The notes: generated by a model from the sequence alone, not told the origin. A stretch of 64,000 nucleotides of DNA from Flammeovirga sp. OC4 (GCF_000812565.1 NZ_JTAM01000019.1:62001-126000); one strand, 5' to 3'. Positions 17,162-26,693 are shown, counted from the first letter of the stretch. A program made the numbers and translations.

Positions 17162-17744
17162 CTTATATGATACTTTGTTTATTTTTTGATGATTTTGAGT
17201 TTCATTTTATGTAGAATCAATTTATTGTTCACAACTATAGTTTATAATCTAATTATAAAGTCTACTTTATCATGCAGCTTTTAATTTATTTTCTACGCTA
17301 CTACATAAATGGGGATAACTTTTCGTCAAGGATATATGGAAGTATAGTTAAACTAAAACAATAGTGTCTTCGCTAGTTATCGTTATACATTTTCAAAAAC
17401 CATTTTTATTTCTAATGAACTAGAGTATTCAAAAAACTTTGATCACTATCCTCCATATCTGATCGTTTTATTTTTATCAACATATCGTATAGAGGACAAA
17501 TGATAGGAAAGAGGGAGTTGATTCTAAGAGTAAATAATTGAGAGTATGTACAAAGTCAAAAATAAATTATAGTTAATTCTAATTTGTTTTTTGTGAGTAC
17601 AACGCTAAAAAACGTATTAATAGTGAGTGGTTCTATTGAAAGTTTTTTAAAGGAAGTAATCGAAAAATAATAAATAGAATTAGTATTAGATAATTTTGAT
17701 TTTGTACTTAAATATGGAATTGCTTTCATTAAATTTTTGCTCAA

Positions 17745-17772
17745 AAAAAAAGTGAACATTTCTGCTCACTTT
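17745..17772 (-). terminator. Terminator of the Ig-like lipoprotein gene
   Basis: A 7-bp stem (17749-17755 with 17766-17772) next to a run of nine A (T on the minus strand) lies about 20 bases past the stop codon at 17793. Confidence 0.7.
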
Positions 17773-17792
17773 CTTTCTGCTGAATTTCTATT

Positions 17793-19550
17793 TTATTTTT
17801 TATCTGTATTGATGATTGTATCTTCTCTTCTGATTTCCCAGTTGGCTTCAACTTTAATCTCTTTCGGGAAGAAAGCTGTCGGTTCTGGAGGAATTCTATT
17901 TTCAAAATCTCCTGGGAACCAAATTCCATCATTATTTTCATCAATTAAAACTCTGATACCATAAGTTCCTGGCTTCACATATTCAAAAGAGAAAAGTCTT
18001 TCATTTTGTACTTCTTGGATCACTTCTCCTTTTGATGTTACTAATTGTACAAAGAAACTTTCATGACTTCCTACCACTTGACCTTCTACAATTCCATATT
18101 TATCTAATTCTTTAATCGTAAAGTTTAGTGTTTTTGCCTGTGTAGAATCTGCTTTTACAGATACGAAAGCATTATCTGTAAAAATTAAACTAAAGGCAGA
18201 GTCTGCATAAAATTTAGGAAAACTAACTTCAGTGTGATTAAAATTAAATTCTAAGTTTTTATCAACTAAAATACTATCTAATCTTGTAGTGTCTTCACTA
18301 TATACATAATACATACTATCAAGATTCCATTCTTTCATTGGTAATGGAAATTCTAAAACGATCTCTACACTGTCTTCAGGAATAAGGTCATTATCTTCAG
18401 GAATTTTTTTATCGAATTTAATTCTAACAATTTCCTCTTCTTCTTCTTCTGTAACACCTACAGCATCACCGATTGATTTTAAAGCTCCACCAATTAAACC
18501 ACCGTTCTTTTTATTTTTTTCTTTTCGCTCTTCTGCTTTTATTTCAGATCTACTAGGGAACATAATCATTGTATCAAATTCGATTCGTTGCTCAATAGAG
18601 TCAATGGCATATCCTGTCATTCTTAATGAATCTTCCATATCTCTTTCACCAATATAGATTAGTTTAATTTCTCCTTTCTGATCTTGATGAAAAATACTGT
18701 CAGTGTAAGAATTTTTTTCAGGGAAATCTATATCATATTCAACGGCGAATTTATTGAACTTAACTAAGAGATCTTCTTTATTATCAACTTTGACATTATT
18801 AAATTTAAAATCTACTAAGTCGTAGTCTCTCACGAATAATTGTACATCATCAATATTTCTATCTAGTAAAATTGAATCACTAAAGAAACCAATACGTTCT
18901 TCTCTCAAGGTGTATTTGTAATCACCATTGGTATCATCAATACAATAAACTTTATAGTAACCTGGTTTAAATCTTTCTAAAATGAAAAGGCCATCTTTAA
19001 CTGTTCTTGAAAAATAAACAGGTGGATCTGTGTTGACATCAAGAGAATCATAAGGATCGTACAAAGCGATAATTGCACCTTCAATAGGTTCGTCTGTCAA
19101 TAAATCTCTGACTTGCCCTGTAACTTCTAGAGAGTCTAAATAATCTCCTGTACTAAATGAAAAACGAACATTTTTTGCCGGGTTTTTCTCTGTAACATCA
19201 ACTATCGAATTTCCAAAGTCAAAGAAATAAGTCATGTCTTGTTCAAGAGTATCTAAAACGTTGATGATAACTTTGTTTCTGGCAAACCTAGATTTGTATT
19301 GAAAAGTGGGTTTGTATGGGGTTATAATTAAGTTCTGTCTTAACTTTTCTTCCTGTACATATTCATCAAAATAAAGTGTAATCTTTAGTTTTGTGGTATC
19401 CACATTTGTTTGTCCGTTGAATGGAGTACTGGCACCAAACCTTGGAGGAATTTCATCTTTAGGACCTCCAGTAGGAGAGGAGATGACAGCACAAGCATAC
19501 ACTGTAAAAAGTATATATACAGAAATTATTATTCTTAAGGTTAAGTTCAT
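17793..19550 (-). CDS. Ig-like (Big_5) domain lipoprotein
   Basis: The 585-residue protein begins with a signal ending in VYAC, a plausible lipobox. It is followed by the SPTGGPKDEIPP segment that is typical of a widespread Bacteroidota lipoprotein family with an N-terminal SbsA-type Ig-like domain (ITLYFDEYVQEEKL). A carboxypeptidase-regulatory-like middle part follows (VTGQVRDLLTDEPIEGAIIALYD). The C-terminus repeats such a fold (YGIRVLIDENNDGIWFPGDF). The family is likely a cell-envelope or surface protein; its role is unknown. It lies between the candidate origin and mnmG. Confidence 0.85.
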   Translation of the reverse strand: MNLTLRIIISVYILFTVYACAVISSPTGGPKDEIPPRFGASTPFNGQTNVDTTKLKITLYFDEYVQEEKLRQNLIITPYKPTFQYKSRFARNKVIINVLDTLEQDMTYFFDFGNSIVDVTEKNPAKNVRFSFSTGDYLDSLEVTGQVRDLLTDEPIEGAIIALYDPYDSLDVNTDPPVYFSRTVKDGLFILERFKPGYYKVYCIDDTNGDYKYTLREERIGFFSDSILLDRNIDDVQLFVRDYDLVDFKFNNVKVDNKEDLLVKFNKFAVEYDIDFPEKNSYTDSIFHQDQKGEIKLIYIGERDMEDSLRMTGYAIDSIEQRIEFDTMIMFPSRSEIKAEERKEKNKKNGGLIGGALKSIGDAVGVTEEEEEEIVRIKFDKKIPEDNDLIPEDSVEIVLEFPLPMKEWNLDSMYYVYSEDTTRLDSILVDKNLEFNFNHTEVSFPKFYADSAFSLIFTDNAFVSVKADSTQAKTLNFTIKELDKYGIVEGQVVGSHESFFVQLVTSKGEVIQEVQNERLFSFEYVKPGTYGIRVLIDENNDGIWFPGDFENRIPPEPTAFFPKEIKVEANWEIRREDTIINTDKK

Positions 19551-19632
19551 TATGATAGACTTTCTAAGACATATTTTTCAGTAAAAGCAGAATTGTAACT
19601 CTATTCTTCGTTACAAAAAATGCACTTACAAA

Positions 19633-19668
19633 ATAAGGCATATCTCCATAAAGAAATATGCCTTTTAT
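19633..19668 (-). terminator. Terminator of mnmG
   Basis: A perfect 9-bp stem (19635-19643 with 19656-19664) lies about 35 bases past the mnmG stop on the minus strand. Confidence 0.75.
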
Positions 19669-19703
19669 CTAAAAATATATTATTTTTTTTGATCTCGAAA
19701 TAA

Positions 19704-21578
19704 CTAAGCTTTTTGCTTATCCAAATACACCATTAAGATGGTAACATCTGCAGGTGTAACACCTGAAATTCTTGATGCTTGTCCTAATGTAAGTGGAGCA
19801 ACTCTTGTTAGTTTCTCTCTTGATTCAGCTGATAACGCATTGATTTGTCTATAGTCAAAACCTTCAGGAATTTTATAATTCTCTAAAGTTGTCAACTTTT
19901 CTGCGATCTTTTCTTCCTTCTCAATGTAGGTTTCATACTTCAAAAGAATCTCTACTTCTTCTAAAGCCTTCTCTCCGAAACCTTCAAAAGCTTCTTTTAA
20001 AGTAGGTGCACTTTCTAGTGTTAGTGCCATATCTACCTTCGTCTTCTTCAAGAATTTATCAGCCTTCAAACCATGATTCATCGTTTGTAAACCTCTTTCT
20101 TCAAGATGAGGATTGGCATTGCTCACCTTCACACTTGTCTCTTTTAAGACTTCTGTAGCTTTTTCAATCTGCTCTTTTTTCTTCTGAACCGCTTCAAAAC
20201 GTTCATCAGAAGCTAGACCTAATTGATGACCTAAGTGAGTTAATCTTAAGTCAGCATTGTCTTGTCTCAATAAGATTCTGTACTCTGCACGAGACGTAAA
20301 CATTCTATAAGGTTCTTCCGTTCCTTTGTTGATCAAGTCATCAATAAGAACACCAATATAAGCTTCCGATCTTTTTAGAACGAAAGGCTCTCTTTCATTG
20401 ATCTTGTTATGAGCATTTATACCTGCCATCAAACCTTGAGAAGCTGCTTCTTCATAACCTGTAGTACCATTAATCTGACCAGCAAAATAAAGGTTTTCTA
20501 CAAGCTTCGTTTCCAATGTCGCCTTCAATTGAGTAGGAGGGAAGAAGTCATATTCTATCGCGTATCCTGGTCTGAACATCTTTGCATTTTCAAAACCTTC
20601 AATTTTACGGAGTGCTTTGTACTGTACATCCTCAGGAAGTGATGTTGAAAAACCATTGATATACATCTCACATGTGTTCCATCCTTCCGGTTCTACAAAG
20701 ATCTGATGACGATCTCTCTCTGCAAAACGGTTGATTTTATCTTCAATAGAAGGACAGTATCTTGGACCTAAACCTTGAATTCTACCATTGAACATTGGTG
20801 ATCTATCAAAGCCAGTTTTCAAGATATCATGTACTTCATTACTTGTATATGTGATGAAGCAGCTACGTTGTTTTGTCAGTGTAGAAGTACTGTCAGAGAA
20901 AGAGAACTTCTCAGGATTTTCATCACCTGCTTGCTCTTGCATTTTCTCCCAGTTCAATGAACGACCGTCAACTCTTGGAGGAGTTCCTGTCTTCATTCTT
21001 CCCGCTTCAAAACCTAATTGTACTAATTGTTCTGTCAAACCTTTCGCAGCATGTTCGCCACTACGTCCTCCTCCAAATTGCTTTTCACCAATGTGGATCA
21101 AACCATTTAAGAAAGTACCATTGGTTAGTACTACAGATTTTGTATTGAAAACAACTCCCAAACTAGTTTTTACTCCAGTGATTTTGTCACCTTCCATTAC
21201 TATTTCAGTAGCCATTTCCTGCCATATATCAACATTGTGATTTGCTTCTAAAGCATCTCTCCACTCTTGAGCAAATACCATTCTGTCACTTTGAGCTCTT
21301 GGACTCCACATCGCAGGTCCCTTTGATCTGTTCAACATTCTGAACTGAATCATAGACTTGTCTGTGATAATACCTGACATACCTCCAAGAGCATCAATCT
21401 CTCTTACTATTTGTCCTTTAGCAACACCACCCATCGCTGGGTTACAGCTCATTTGAGCGATGGTTTGCATATTCATTGTAATCAGTAATACTTTAGATCC
21501 AAGGTTTGCAGCAGCGTGTGCAGCCTCACATCCAGCATGTCCTCCGCCAATTACAATAACGTCATAAGATGGATACAT
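19704..21578 (-). CDS. mnmG: tRNA uridine-5-carboxymethylaminomethyl modification enzyme MnmG (GidA)
   Basis: MnmG works with MnmE to modify uridine 34 in the wobble position of several tRNAs, using FAD and a folate methylene donor. The 624-residue length is normal. The FAD-binding GGGHAG motif is at residues 11-16, followed by the CNPAMGGVAKGQIVREIDALGG signature and further on GTFLNGLIHIGEKQFGGGRSGE. The C-terminal GidA-associated domain ends with RISGVTPADVTILMVYL. The gene is single. Its leader contains a parS-like site, and it is often found near bacterial origins. Confidence 0.97.
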   Translation of the reverse strand: MYPSYDVIVIGGGHAGCEAAHAAANLGSKVLLITMNMQTIAQMSCNPAMGGVAKGQIVREIDALGGMSGIITDKSMIQFRMLNRSKGPAMWSPRAQSDRMVFAQEWRDALEANHNVDIWQEMATEIVMEGDKITGVKTSLGVVFNTKSVVLTNGTFLNGLIHIGEKQFGGGRSGEHAAKGLTEQLVQLGFEAGRMKTGTPPRVDGRSLNWEKMQEQAGDENPEKFSFSDSTSTLTKQRSCFITYTSNEVHDILKTGFDRSPMFNGRIQGLGPRYCPSIEDKINRFAERDRHQIFVEPEGWNTCEMYINGFSTSLPEDVQYKALRKIEGFENAKMFRPGYAIEYDFFPPTQLKATLETKLVENLYFAGQINGTTGYEEAASQGLMAGINAHNKINEREPFVLKRSEAYIGVLIDDLINKGTEEPYRMFTSRAEYRILLRQDNADLRLTHLGHQLGLASDERFEAVQKKKEQIEKATEVLKETSVKVSNANPHLEERGLQTMNHGLKADKFLKKTKVDMALTLESAPTLKEAFEGFGEKALEEVEILLKYETYIEKEEKIAEKLTTLENYKIPEGFDYRQINALSAESREKLTRVAPLTLGQASRISGVTPADVTILMVYLDKQKA

Positions 21579-21583
21579 TCTTT

Positions 21584-21589
21584 CTCCTT
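21584..21589 (-). promoter_or_regulatory. Strong Shine-Dalgarno of mnmG
   Basis: On the minus strand AAGGAG ends five bases before the mnmG ATG. Such a strong Shine-Dalgarno is uncommon in Bacteroidota, where most genes here lack one, and it fixes the start at 21578. Confidence 0.6.
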
Positions 21590-21597
21590 ATTTTAAA

Positions 21598-21611
21598 GTT
21601 CCACGTGGAAC
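21598..21611. other. parS-like site 1 (ParB/Spo0J binding palindrome)
   Basis: GTTCCACGTGGAAC is a perfect 14-bp palindrome and matches the core of bacterial parS (consensus TGTTTCACGTGAAACA, with a TGTTCCACGTGGAACA variant). It lies 19 bases upstream of the mnmG start codon, in its leader. Confidence 0.75.
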
Positions 21612-22294
21612 ATGTTTTTCTTTTTGTGGAAACTACCATTGAATAATAGTAGTTGTTGTTATACTATTTCGTATCTATTTGTATTAAACTGAAACAGTAA
21701 TTGAAATGTTTATTAGTTAAACTTTGATTAACAGATAGGTAGTAACTAACAAAGCAGTGCAAAGATAATAAATGAAGTGATGTATTTATTCTTTAGGAAT
21801 ACATTTATTAATAATTCTTTATTGTCAATTTATTTTTTTGATAGAAAAGCCTCCTCTCTGCTTCAATTTTAATAGGTAATCAGTTAGTATGAAAAGATAT
21901 TGACGCACTCATTTTTATGGTAATATCACTCTTTAATGAAAGAGTAATTTCAACATTAGAATCGGACAGATAGAAAACCTATTCTCTAAATGGAAAAGTA
22001 CTTAAGTACTAGGACAGACGAAAATAGATATTTCGTACACCATTGTTGAAACTATTCAGTAATAGCCTAATCTCATCAAGACTGAAGTTTTGTACCGTTA
22101 GTAACACTTAAAGTTTGGTGAGGGCATATCACTTTACCATAACTTCAGCCATAGTACTATCTGTTTTGTCTTATTTCTTTTATCAAAGTTCTCATCCTTA
22201 TCTGATAAAATCACTTAAAACTTATAAAGTCGAATCACTAATAACTACTATACCTAACTTCATTTATTATTATATCTAATTCATAAAACAAAAA

Positions 22295-22308
22295 GTTCCA
22301 CGTGGAAC
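22295..22308. other. parS-like site 2
   Basis: This is the same perfect 14-bp palindrome GTTCCACGTGGAAC, with a further A after it. It lies in the gap downstream of ybeY, about 0.7 kb from site 1. Confidence 0.75.
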
Positions 22309-22331
22309 AAATTGATACTAATGATCAAAAG

Positions 22332-22347
22332 TGTTTCACGTGGAACA
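22332..22347. other. parS-like site 3
   Basis: TGTTTCACGTGGAACA matches the classical 16-bp parS consensus with one mismatch. It lies 23 bases after site 2, so the two form a close pair. The rest of the 21612-22294 gap shows no gene. Confidence 0.75.
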
Positions 22348-22372
22348 TTAAATATTTTGATAAAAGAAAAAA

Positions 22373-22810
22373 CTAAGATTTCAGTTTTTCATTTCTAATG
22401 CCTAATTGTTCATCTTCTAAAGCTCTCATTTTTTCGGCTTCTTCCTCAGATTTATCTTTAAAACCTAAAAGATGAAGAATTCCATGAATTAAGACTCTAT
22501 GTAATTCATCCGTTTCTGAAGTACCAATTGTCAAAGCATTTTCTTTGATTCTGTCAATACTTACAAAAATGTCTGATTCAATTTCATTCTCATATTCTGA
22601 ATTATCAAAAGTAATTATGTCGGTATATGTATCATGATCTAGATACTCAACATTTACTTTATGAAGATATTCATCAGAACATAAAATGTAGTTGACTTCA
22701 ATCAACTCAAAGTTAAACTTTGTAATTACTTCATGAATCCATTGTTTTACTTCATCAGCGTTCTGAACTGTAAAATCAATGTCTTCATTGAAAAAAGTAA
22801 TGTTCTCCAT
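22373..22810 (-). CDS. ybeY: Endoribonuclease YbeY, rRNA maturation factor
   Basis: YbeY is a zinc-dependent RNase involved in 16S rRNA maturation and ribosome quality control. The 145-residue length is normal. The metal site pattern appears as H109-G-I-L-H113 followed by LLGFKDK, then the usual EEEAEKMRALEDEQL. The third His of the H-x3-H-x5-H motif is Asp119 here; I believe this is common in Bacteroidota YbeY, but I cannot check it. Its ATG overlaps the TAA of the upstream ATPase gene (TAATG), so the two are translationally coupled. Confidence 0.93.
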   Translation of the reverse strand: MENITFFNEDIDFTVQNADEVKQWIHEVITKFNFELIEVNYILCSDEYLHKVNVEYLDHDTYTDIITFDNSEYENEIESDIFVSIDRIKENALTIGTSETDELHRVLIHGILHLLGFKDKSEEEAEKMRALEDEQLGIRNEKLKS

Positions 22811-23226
22811 TAAATATAAAATCTTAGCGTAATTGCTTTCCCCTCGTTAGAAAATTCTATTTCGTCAGCTAAATGTTTTATCAAGAAAATACCTCTACCA
22901 CCAGGCTTATCTAAATTTTCAGGGGCAGTAGGGTCAGGAAGACTATCATAGTCAAAACCTTTTCCTTCATCCTCAACAGTAAATGAGATTTCCTTATCAG
23001 ATACATCTAATTCTAAATGTACATTTTTTTCTTTCTCATTTCTGTTACCATGAATGATAGCATTGTTGACCGACTCCGTTACGGCAATCATGATGTTACC
23101 ATAGATGTCGTCATTAAAATTAAACTCGTCACGAGCTTGGTCGATAAAACTCTCTGCGATACGAACGTTTTCAATTAACGAAGGTATCTTTAATTTGAAC
23201 GGCTTATTCATTGTGCTACTCGGCAT
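22810..23226 (-). CDS. RsbW-like serine/threonine kinase or anti-sigma ATPase
   Basis: The 138-residue protein is a single HATPase_c_2 domain as in RsbW and SpoIIAB. The N-box is ESVNNAIIHGNRN (51-63), the G1 box VEDEGKGF (84-91) and the G2 box GGRGIFLI (109-116). RsbW-type proteins phosphorylate an STAS antagonist or bind a sigma factor. No STAS or sigma-B-type partner lies nearby; the SpoIIAA-like LuxR regulator at 8.7 kb is the only STAS-like gene I see. It starts two bases from the stop of the DUF4175 gene and overlaps ybeY, so the three are one operon. Confidence 0.85.
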   Translation of the reverse strand: MPSSTMNKPFKLKIPSLIENVRIAESFIDQARDEFNFNDDIYGNIMIAVTESVNNAIIHGNRNEKEKNVHLELDVSDKEISFTVEDEGKGFDYDSLPDPTAPENLDKPGGRGIFLIKHLADEIEFSNEGKAITLRFYI

Positions 23227-23227
23227 T

Positions 23228-26200
23228 TCAATCTTTTATCTTTTCAAAGTATTTGTTCACTTCCTGCTTATAGTAGGTATTTAAAGAAGTAGGAATTGTT
23301 CTCAGTAATTCAATTTGAGTTTCTTTTTGTTTCAAGTACTCATCAAAACTATCTGGTGGTGGAATCTGTTTTTGTTGTTTGGCAGTTTCACCTTTCCTTT
23401 CTTCATCTTTACCTTTCTCTTTCTTCGCCTTTTCAGACTCAAGCATTCTAGTTAAAATTTCTTTCTGTCTTTTTACTAGCTTATCAGTAAGACGCTTGTT
23501 GACCAAGTCATCTTCTGTTTGTTCCATTTGCTTAAGGATTTTTTTATAAGCATCCCCTTCTCCTGTACCTTCTCCGTCTTTGCCATCTTTATCCTTTCCT
23601 TGCATTTGTTCCTGACCTTTACCCATACTTTGTTTCAAAGCATTTCTGATCATTTCCTGTTGAGCTGCAAGTTTAGCAAGTTCTTTTGATAATTCTTTAC
23701 CAGACTTTCCACTTTTCTTCAAGTTTTCCATCTGTTGATTTAATTGCTGTTGCATCTGACTCGGACTAGGAGAGGACGACGATTGTTTTTGGTTCATCTG
23801 TTGCCCTGCCATACTCTGACTCATTTGCTGTTGCATATTATCTAAAATATCGCTCAATAACAAAGCTAGATTGTTAATTGAGGTCATAGAAAATTGTTGC
23901 TTACTTGCGGCCACTTCTGGAACTCTTCTTTTAATGGCATTTAAACTTTCATCCATATATTTATTCATATCTGTTACTTCTCTAGTAACAAATGATTCAA
24001 TTTGGAATACTCGTTTTGATAACGCAACCAAGCTATCTTCTATGTATTTAGAATCATCTCTCAATTTAAGCTGAGTTTGTGATAATTCCACAAATTTAGG
24101 ATCAATTCTTCTAACCTCCTTAAAGGATTCCATTAGATTTTCCTGATCAAAGGAAAGTTTAATCAAATTTTCCATGATCTGCCTTAAAGCATCATGGTCT
24201 TCACTGATTTGTTCCATCTCTGCAGACTGCATACTTTGTTGCATTTGCTTCGCCATTTGTTGCATTTTGTTGGCTGCTTTTTTCTGCGATTGATGGGCTT
24301 GCTTTTTCTGATTTTGTTTTAATTGTTCAGAAGCATTTTGTTGTTCTTTGGAAATAGATCTTTCATTAGGGGTAAATTGTTCGAAGTCTTGATTCGTTCG
24401 TTCTTCTTTATCCATCTTACGAAGTTGATCCATTTCTTGTTTGATTTTGTCAAACTTTTTATTGAGGTCTTCCTGTTTTTTAACAAGTTCTTTTTTCTCC
24501 TCTGCATTTTCTTTCTTCTGCTCTTCAGAAGAAGCTTCACTTTCTTTATTTTCTAAATCTTTTGTTTCCTTGGCTAACTTCTGTTGTTCTTGTGATAGGT
24601 CTTCTAATTTCTTTGAAACTTCATTTGCTTTTTGCTGCATTTGAAGTTTTTTGAAAAGCTTAATCGTTCGCTCCAATTCCTGCTTAAGGTTCTTTTGCTG
24701 CTTTTCTATATTTTTTAAATTTTCTTGAAGAGATTGGTTGATATGATTTTGTTCCATAAGTTTACTCAATTCCTCATAGAGTTTTTTCGTCTCTTCATCA
24801 TTGATATCGTTGATAATTTTCTGAAGCTGTTCAGATTTTTCAGCTGTACTTTTATCTTGATCAGAAAATTTATTCTGTTTGTCTTTTAGTTCCTGGCTTT
24901 GTGATTGAAGGTTTTCAATTTCCTTTTCAAGTGCTTTTCTCTGTTCAATCAGCTTTTGGATATCTTTTTTATCCTGCCAAGTAAGTTGTCTTTTACCTTT
25001 TAATTTTTCTTCTAGCTTCTTTAAATCCCGATCTAACTGATCTGCTTTTGCAAGTGTTTCTTCTAGTTGATCTTTCGTCTCCTCTTTTGTCTGTTCTAGA
25101 TCTTTTTCAATTTCTTCTGAAGTTGGCAACTGGAAAGTATAAAGTGGAGTTTTACTTCTTTTATTTCCATTAACGCCATCATTATCATATACCTCTACAA
25201 AGTATTCTAATTTATCACCTTCTTTTAAGTTGAACTGATCCGTTTGTAATTGATAGTAGAAACTTTGATCAATAGCTCTTCTATTAAAAGGAATATCAAT
25301 TTTCTCAAAAGTATTAGGAGCTTTCTTATCGTCTTTTCTTTTTATTCTATACCTCGTTCTCAATCTAGTGATACCATAATCATCACCAATGTTTCCACCA
25401 AATACCAAATAGTCGTACATCACTGTATCTTGATATTGACGCATACTAATACTTGGGTATTGATCTTTTATGACATTAAGATAATAGGAGATACTATCTT
25501 TATTAGTACCATAAATATTAGAAAGGGTAACACTGTATTCTGTTGAGTTACTTGAAGTGTATTCAAAGCGGAAAACATTATCATCAATATTTTCAGCATT
25601 TTGATTTATAACTAATTCTTTAAAGTAAAGACGAATAGAGTCGGCTGTTTTTGTATCAAACAGCCATGTTATTTTTGAACCTTCAGGAACTAATAGGTTT
25701 CCTGTATTGGCTATTGTTTCATTATTCTTGTTGGTATATCGAGGATACTCAATCTGAACACTAAATTTTGAAAGACTAGGTCTTGTTAGCATGTTCATTT
25801 TAAACTCCTTAGAGTAGTATCCAGCAGCTTTAAATCGAAATCTGATAGGGTGTTGTAGCTTTTTGAAAGTATGATTAAATGAGAAACCTGGAGTAGAGGC
25901 TTCTAACTTGATAAGAGAGCCTTTATCTGTTTCTATATAAACATCATTAGGAATAGCTTCACCTTTTAATTCTACTTTTAACTTGAAGTCATCACCCTTG
26001 AATACATCTAAGTCAGAAGAGATTAATTCAAAAGAGAAAGGTGCTACAGGAAGAAATTCTTTATCAAATTGAACAATCTTAGGTGTACTTTCAGTAAGAA
26101 CCTGAGGTTTGATCAGTAATATCCCTAATAAAATACAAAGAGCTGGTAATAAATATTGATACCAATATCTTAAATTCTCTTTGTAGGAAATTGCTAATGT

Positions 26201-26605
26201 AAAATTGATAGGAGAGAATTGCTTATCTCTTTGTTCAAGAGTGGCTTGAATGAGACTATTCTTCTTTGCTTCTGATTGAAGTTGAATGGTATTGAGTAAT
26301 TTATCGGAGATTTCAGGAAAGTACTTCCCAATCTCTTCAGCAGCCCTTTCATCCGAAATTTGGTTACTGATACCATTCAGTTTCGCAACAGGCTTTAATA
26401 CCCAAATAAAGAGGGTATAAACAAAAGTAGAGATATACAACCCAAAAAGAATTGTTCTTGTTGTCGTACCAAAATTATTGAGGTACTCTAAAATACTAAA
26501 AAGTAAAAGTAAACCTAGAACAGCGGCAAAGGTTAGAATTGCTCCTTTTAGAATCGCATTTCTATACAGCTTTTGTTTATAGGCTTTGATTTTACTTTCG
26601 AACAT
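23228..26605 (-). CDS. DUF4175 family membrane-anchored coiled-coil protein
   Basis: The 1125-residue protein has three hydrophobic segments near the N-terminus (about 18-40, 52-73 and 148-167), then a large beta-rich region up to about 500. A very long Gln/Lys/Glu coiled-coil follows, with Met-Gln-rich stretches (such as MQQMAKQMQQSMQ). This layout fits the DUF4175 family, found mostly in Bacteroidota, whose function is unknown. The coiled coil should lie outside the cytoplasm or in the periplasm. It is first in the operon with the RsbW-like ATPase and ybeY. Confidence 0.8.
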   Translation of the reverse strand: MFESKIKAYKQKLYRNAILKGAILTFAAVLGLLLLFSILEYLNNFGTTTRTILFGLYISTFVYTLFIWVLKPVAKLNGISNQISDERAAEEIGKYFPEISDKLLNTIQLQSEAKKNSLIQATLEQRDKQFSPINFTLAISYKENLRYWYQYLLPALCILLGILLIKPQVLTESTPKIVQFDKEFLPVAPFSFELISSDLDVFKGDDFKLKVELKGEAIPNDVYIETDKGSLIKLEASTPGFSFNHTFKKLQHPIRFRFKAAGYYSKEFKMNMLTRPSLSKFSVQIEYPRYTNKNNETIANTGNLLVPEGSKITWLFDTKTADSIRLYFKELVINQNAENIDDNVFRFEYTSSNSTEYSVTLSNIYGTNKDSISYYLNVIKDQYPSISMRQYQDTVMYDYLVFGGNIGDDYGITRLRTRYRIKRKDDKKAPNTFEKIDIPFNRRAIDQSFYYQLQTDQFNLKEGDKLEYFVEVYDNDGVNGNKRSKTPLYTFQLPTSEEIEKDLEQTKEETKDQLEETLAKADQLDRDLKKLEEKLKGKRQLTWQDKKDIQKLIEQRKALEKEIENLQSQSQELKDKQNKFSDQDKSTAEKSEQLQKIINDINDEETKKLYEELSKLMEQNHINQSLQENLKNIEKQQKNLKQELERTIKLFKKLQMQQKANEVSKKLEDLSQEQQKLAKETKDLENKESEASSEEQKKENAEEKKELVKKQEDLNKKFDKIKQEMDQLRKMDKEERTNQDFEQFTPNERSISKEQQNASEQLKQNQKKQAHQSQKKAANKMQQMAKQMQQSMQSAEMEQISEDHDALRQIMENLIKLSFDQENLMESFKEVRRIDPKFVELSQTQLKLRDDSKYIEDSLVALSKRVFQIESFVTREVTDMNKYMDESLNAIKRRVPEVAASKQQFSMTSINNLALLLSDILDNMQQQMSQSMAGQQMNQKQSSSSPSPSQMQQQLNQQMENLKKSGKSGKELSKELAKLAAQQEMIRNALKQSMGKGQEQMQGKDKDGKDGEGTGEGDAYKKILKQMEQTEDDLVNKRLTDKLVKRQKEILTRMLESEKAKKEKGKDEERKGETAKQQKQIPPPDSFDEYLKQKETQIELLRTIPTSLNTYYKQEVNKYFEKIKD

Positions 26606-26659
26606 GGGCTATAAATTAATGATTAAATAAAATGGGTAGAACCCTTTACTTCTTGAAAA

Positions 26660-26693
26660 AACAAGACTGATTTTATTGTAAAATCAGTCTTAT
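26660..26693 (-). terminator. Terminator of the peptide-binding lipoprotein gene
   Basis: A perfect 13-bp stem (26663-26675 with 26679-26691) with a 3-base loop is followed on the minus strand by a T run. It separates the lipoprotein gene from the DUF4175 operon. Confidence 0.85.

Noticed and set aside
17556-17759. 67-codon frame on the minus strand below the Ig-like lipoprotein gene
   Set aside because: It lies in AT-rich sequence, has no family match or ribosome site, and overlaps the terminator of the upstream gene.
16135-17792. CRISPR array or phage attachment region in the long non-coding stretch
   Set aside because: The 9-mers are short, in both orientations and irregularly spaced, without constant repeats of 25 bases or more. 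No integrase or cas gene is near.
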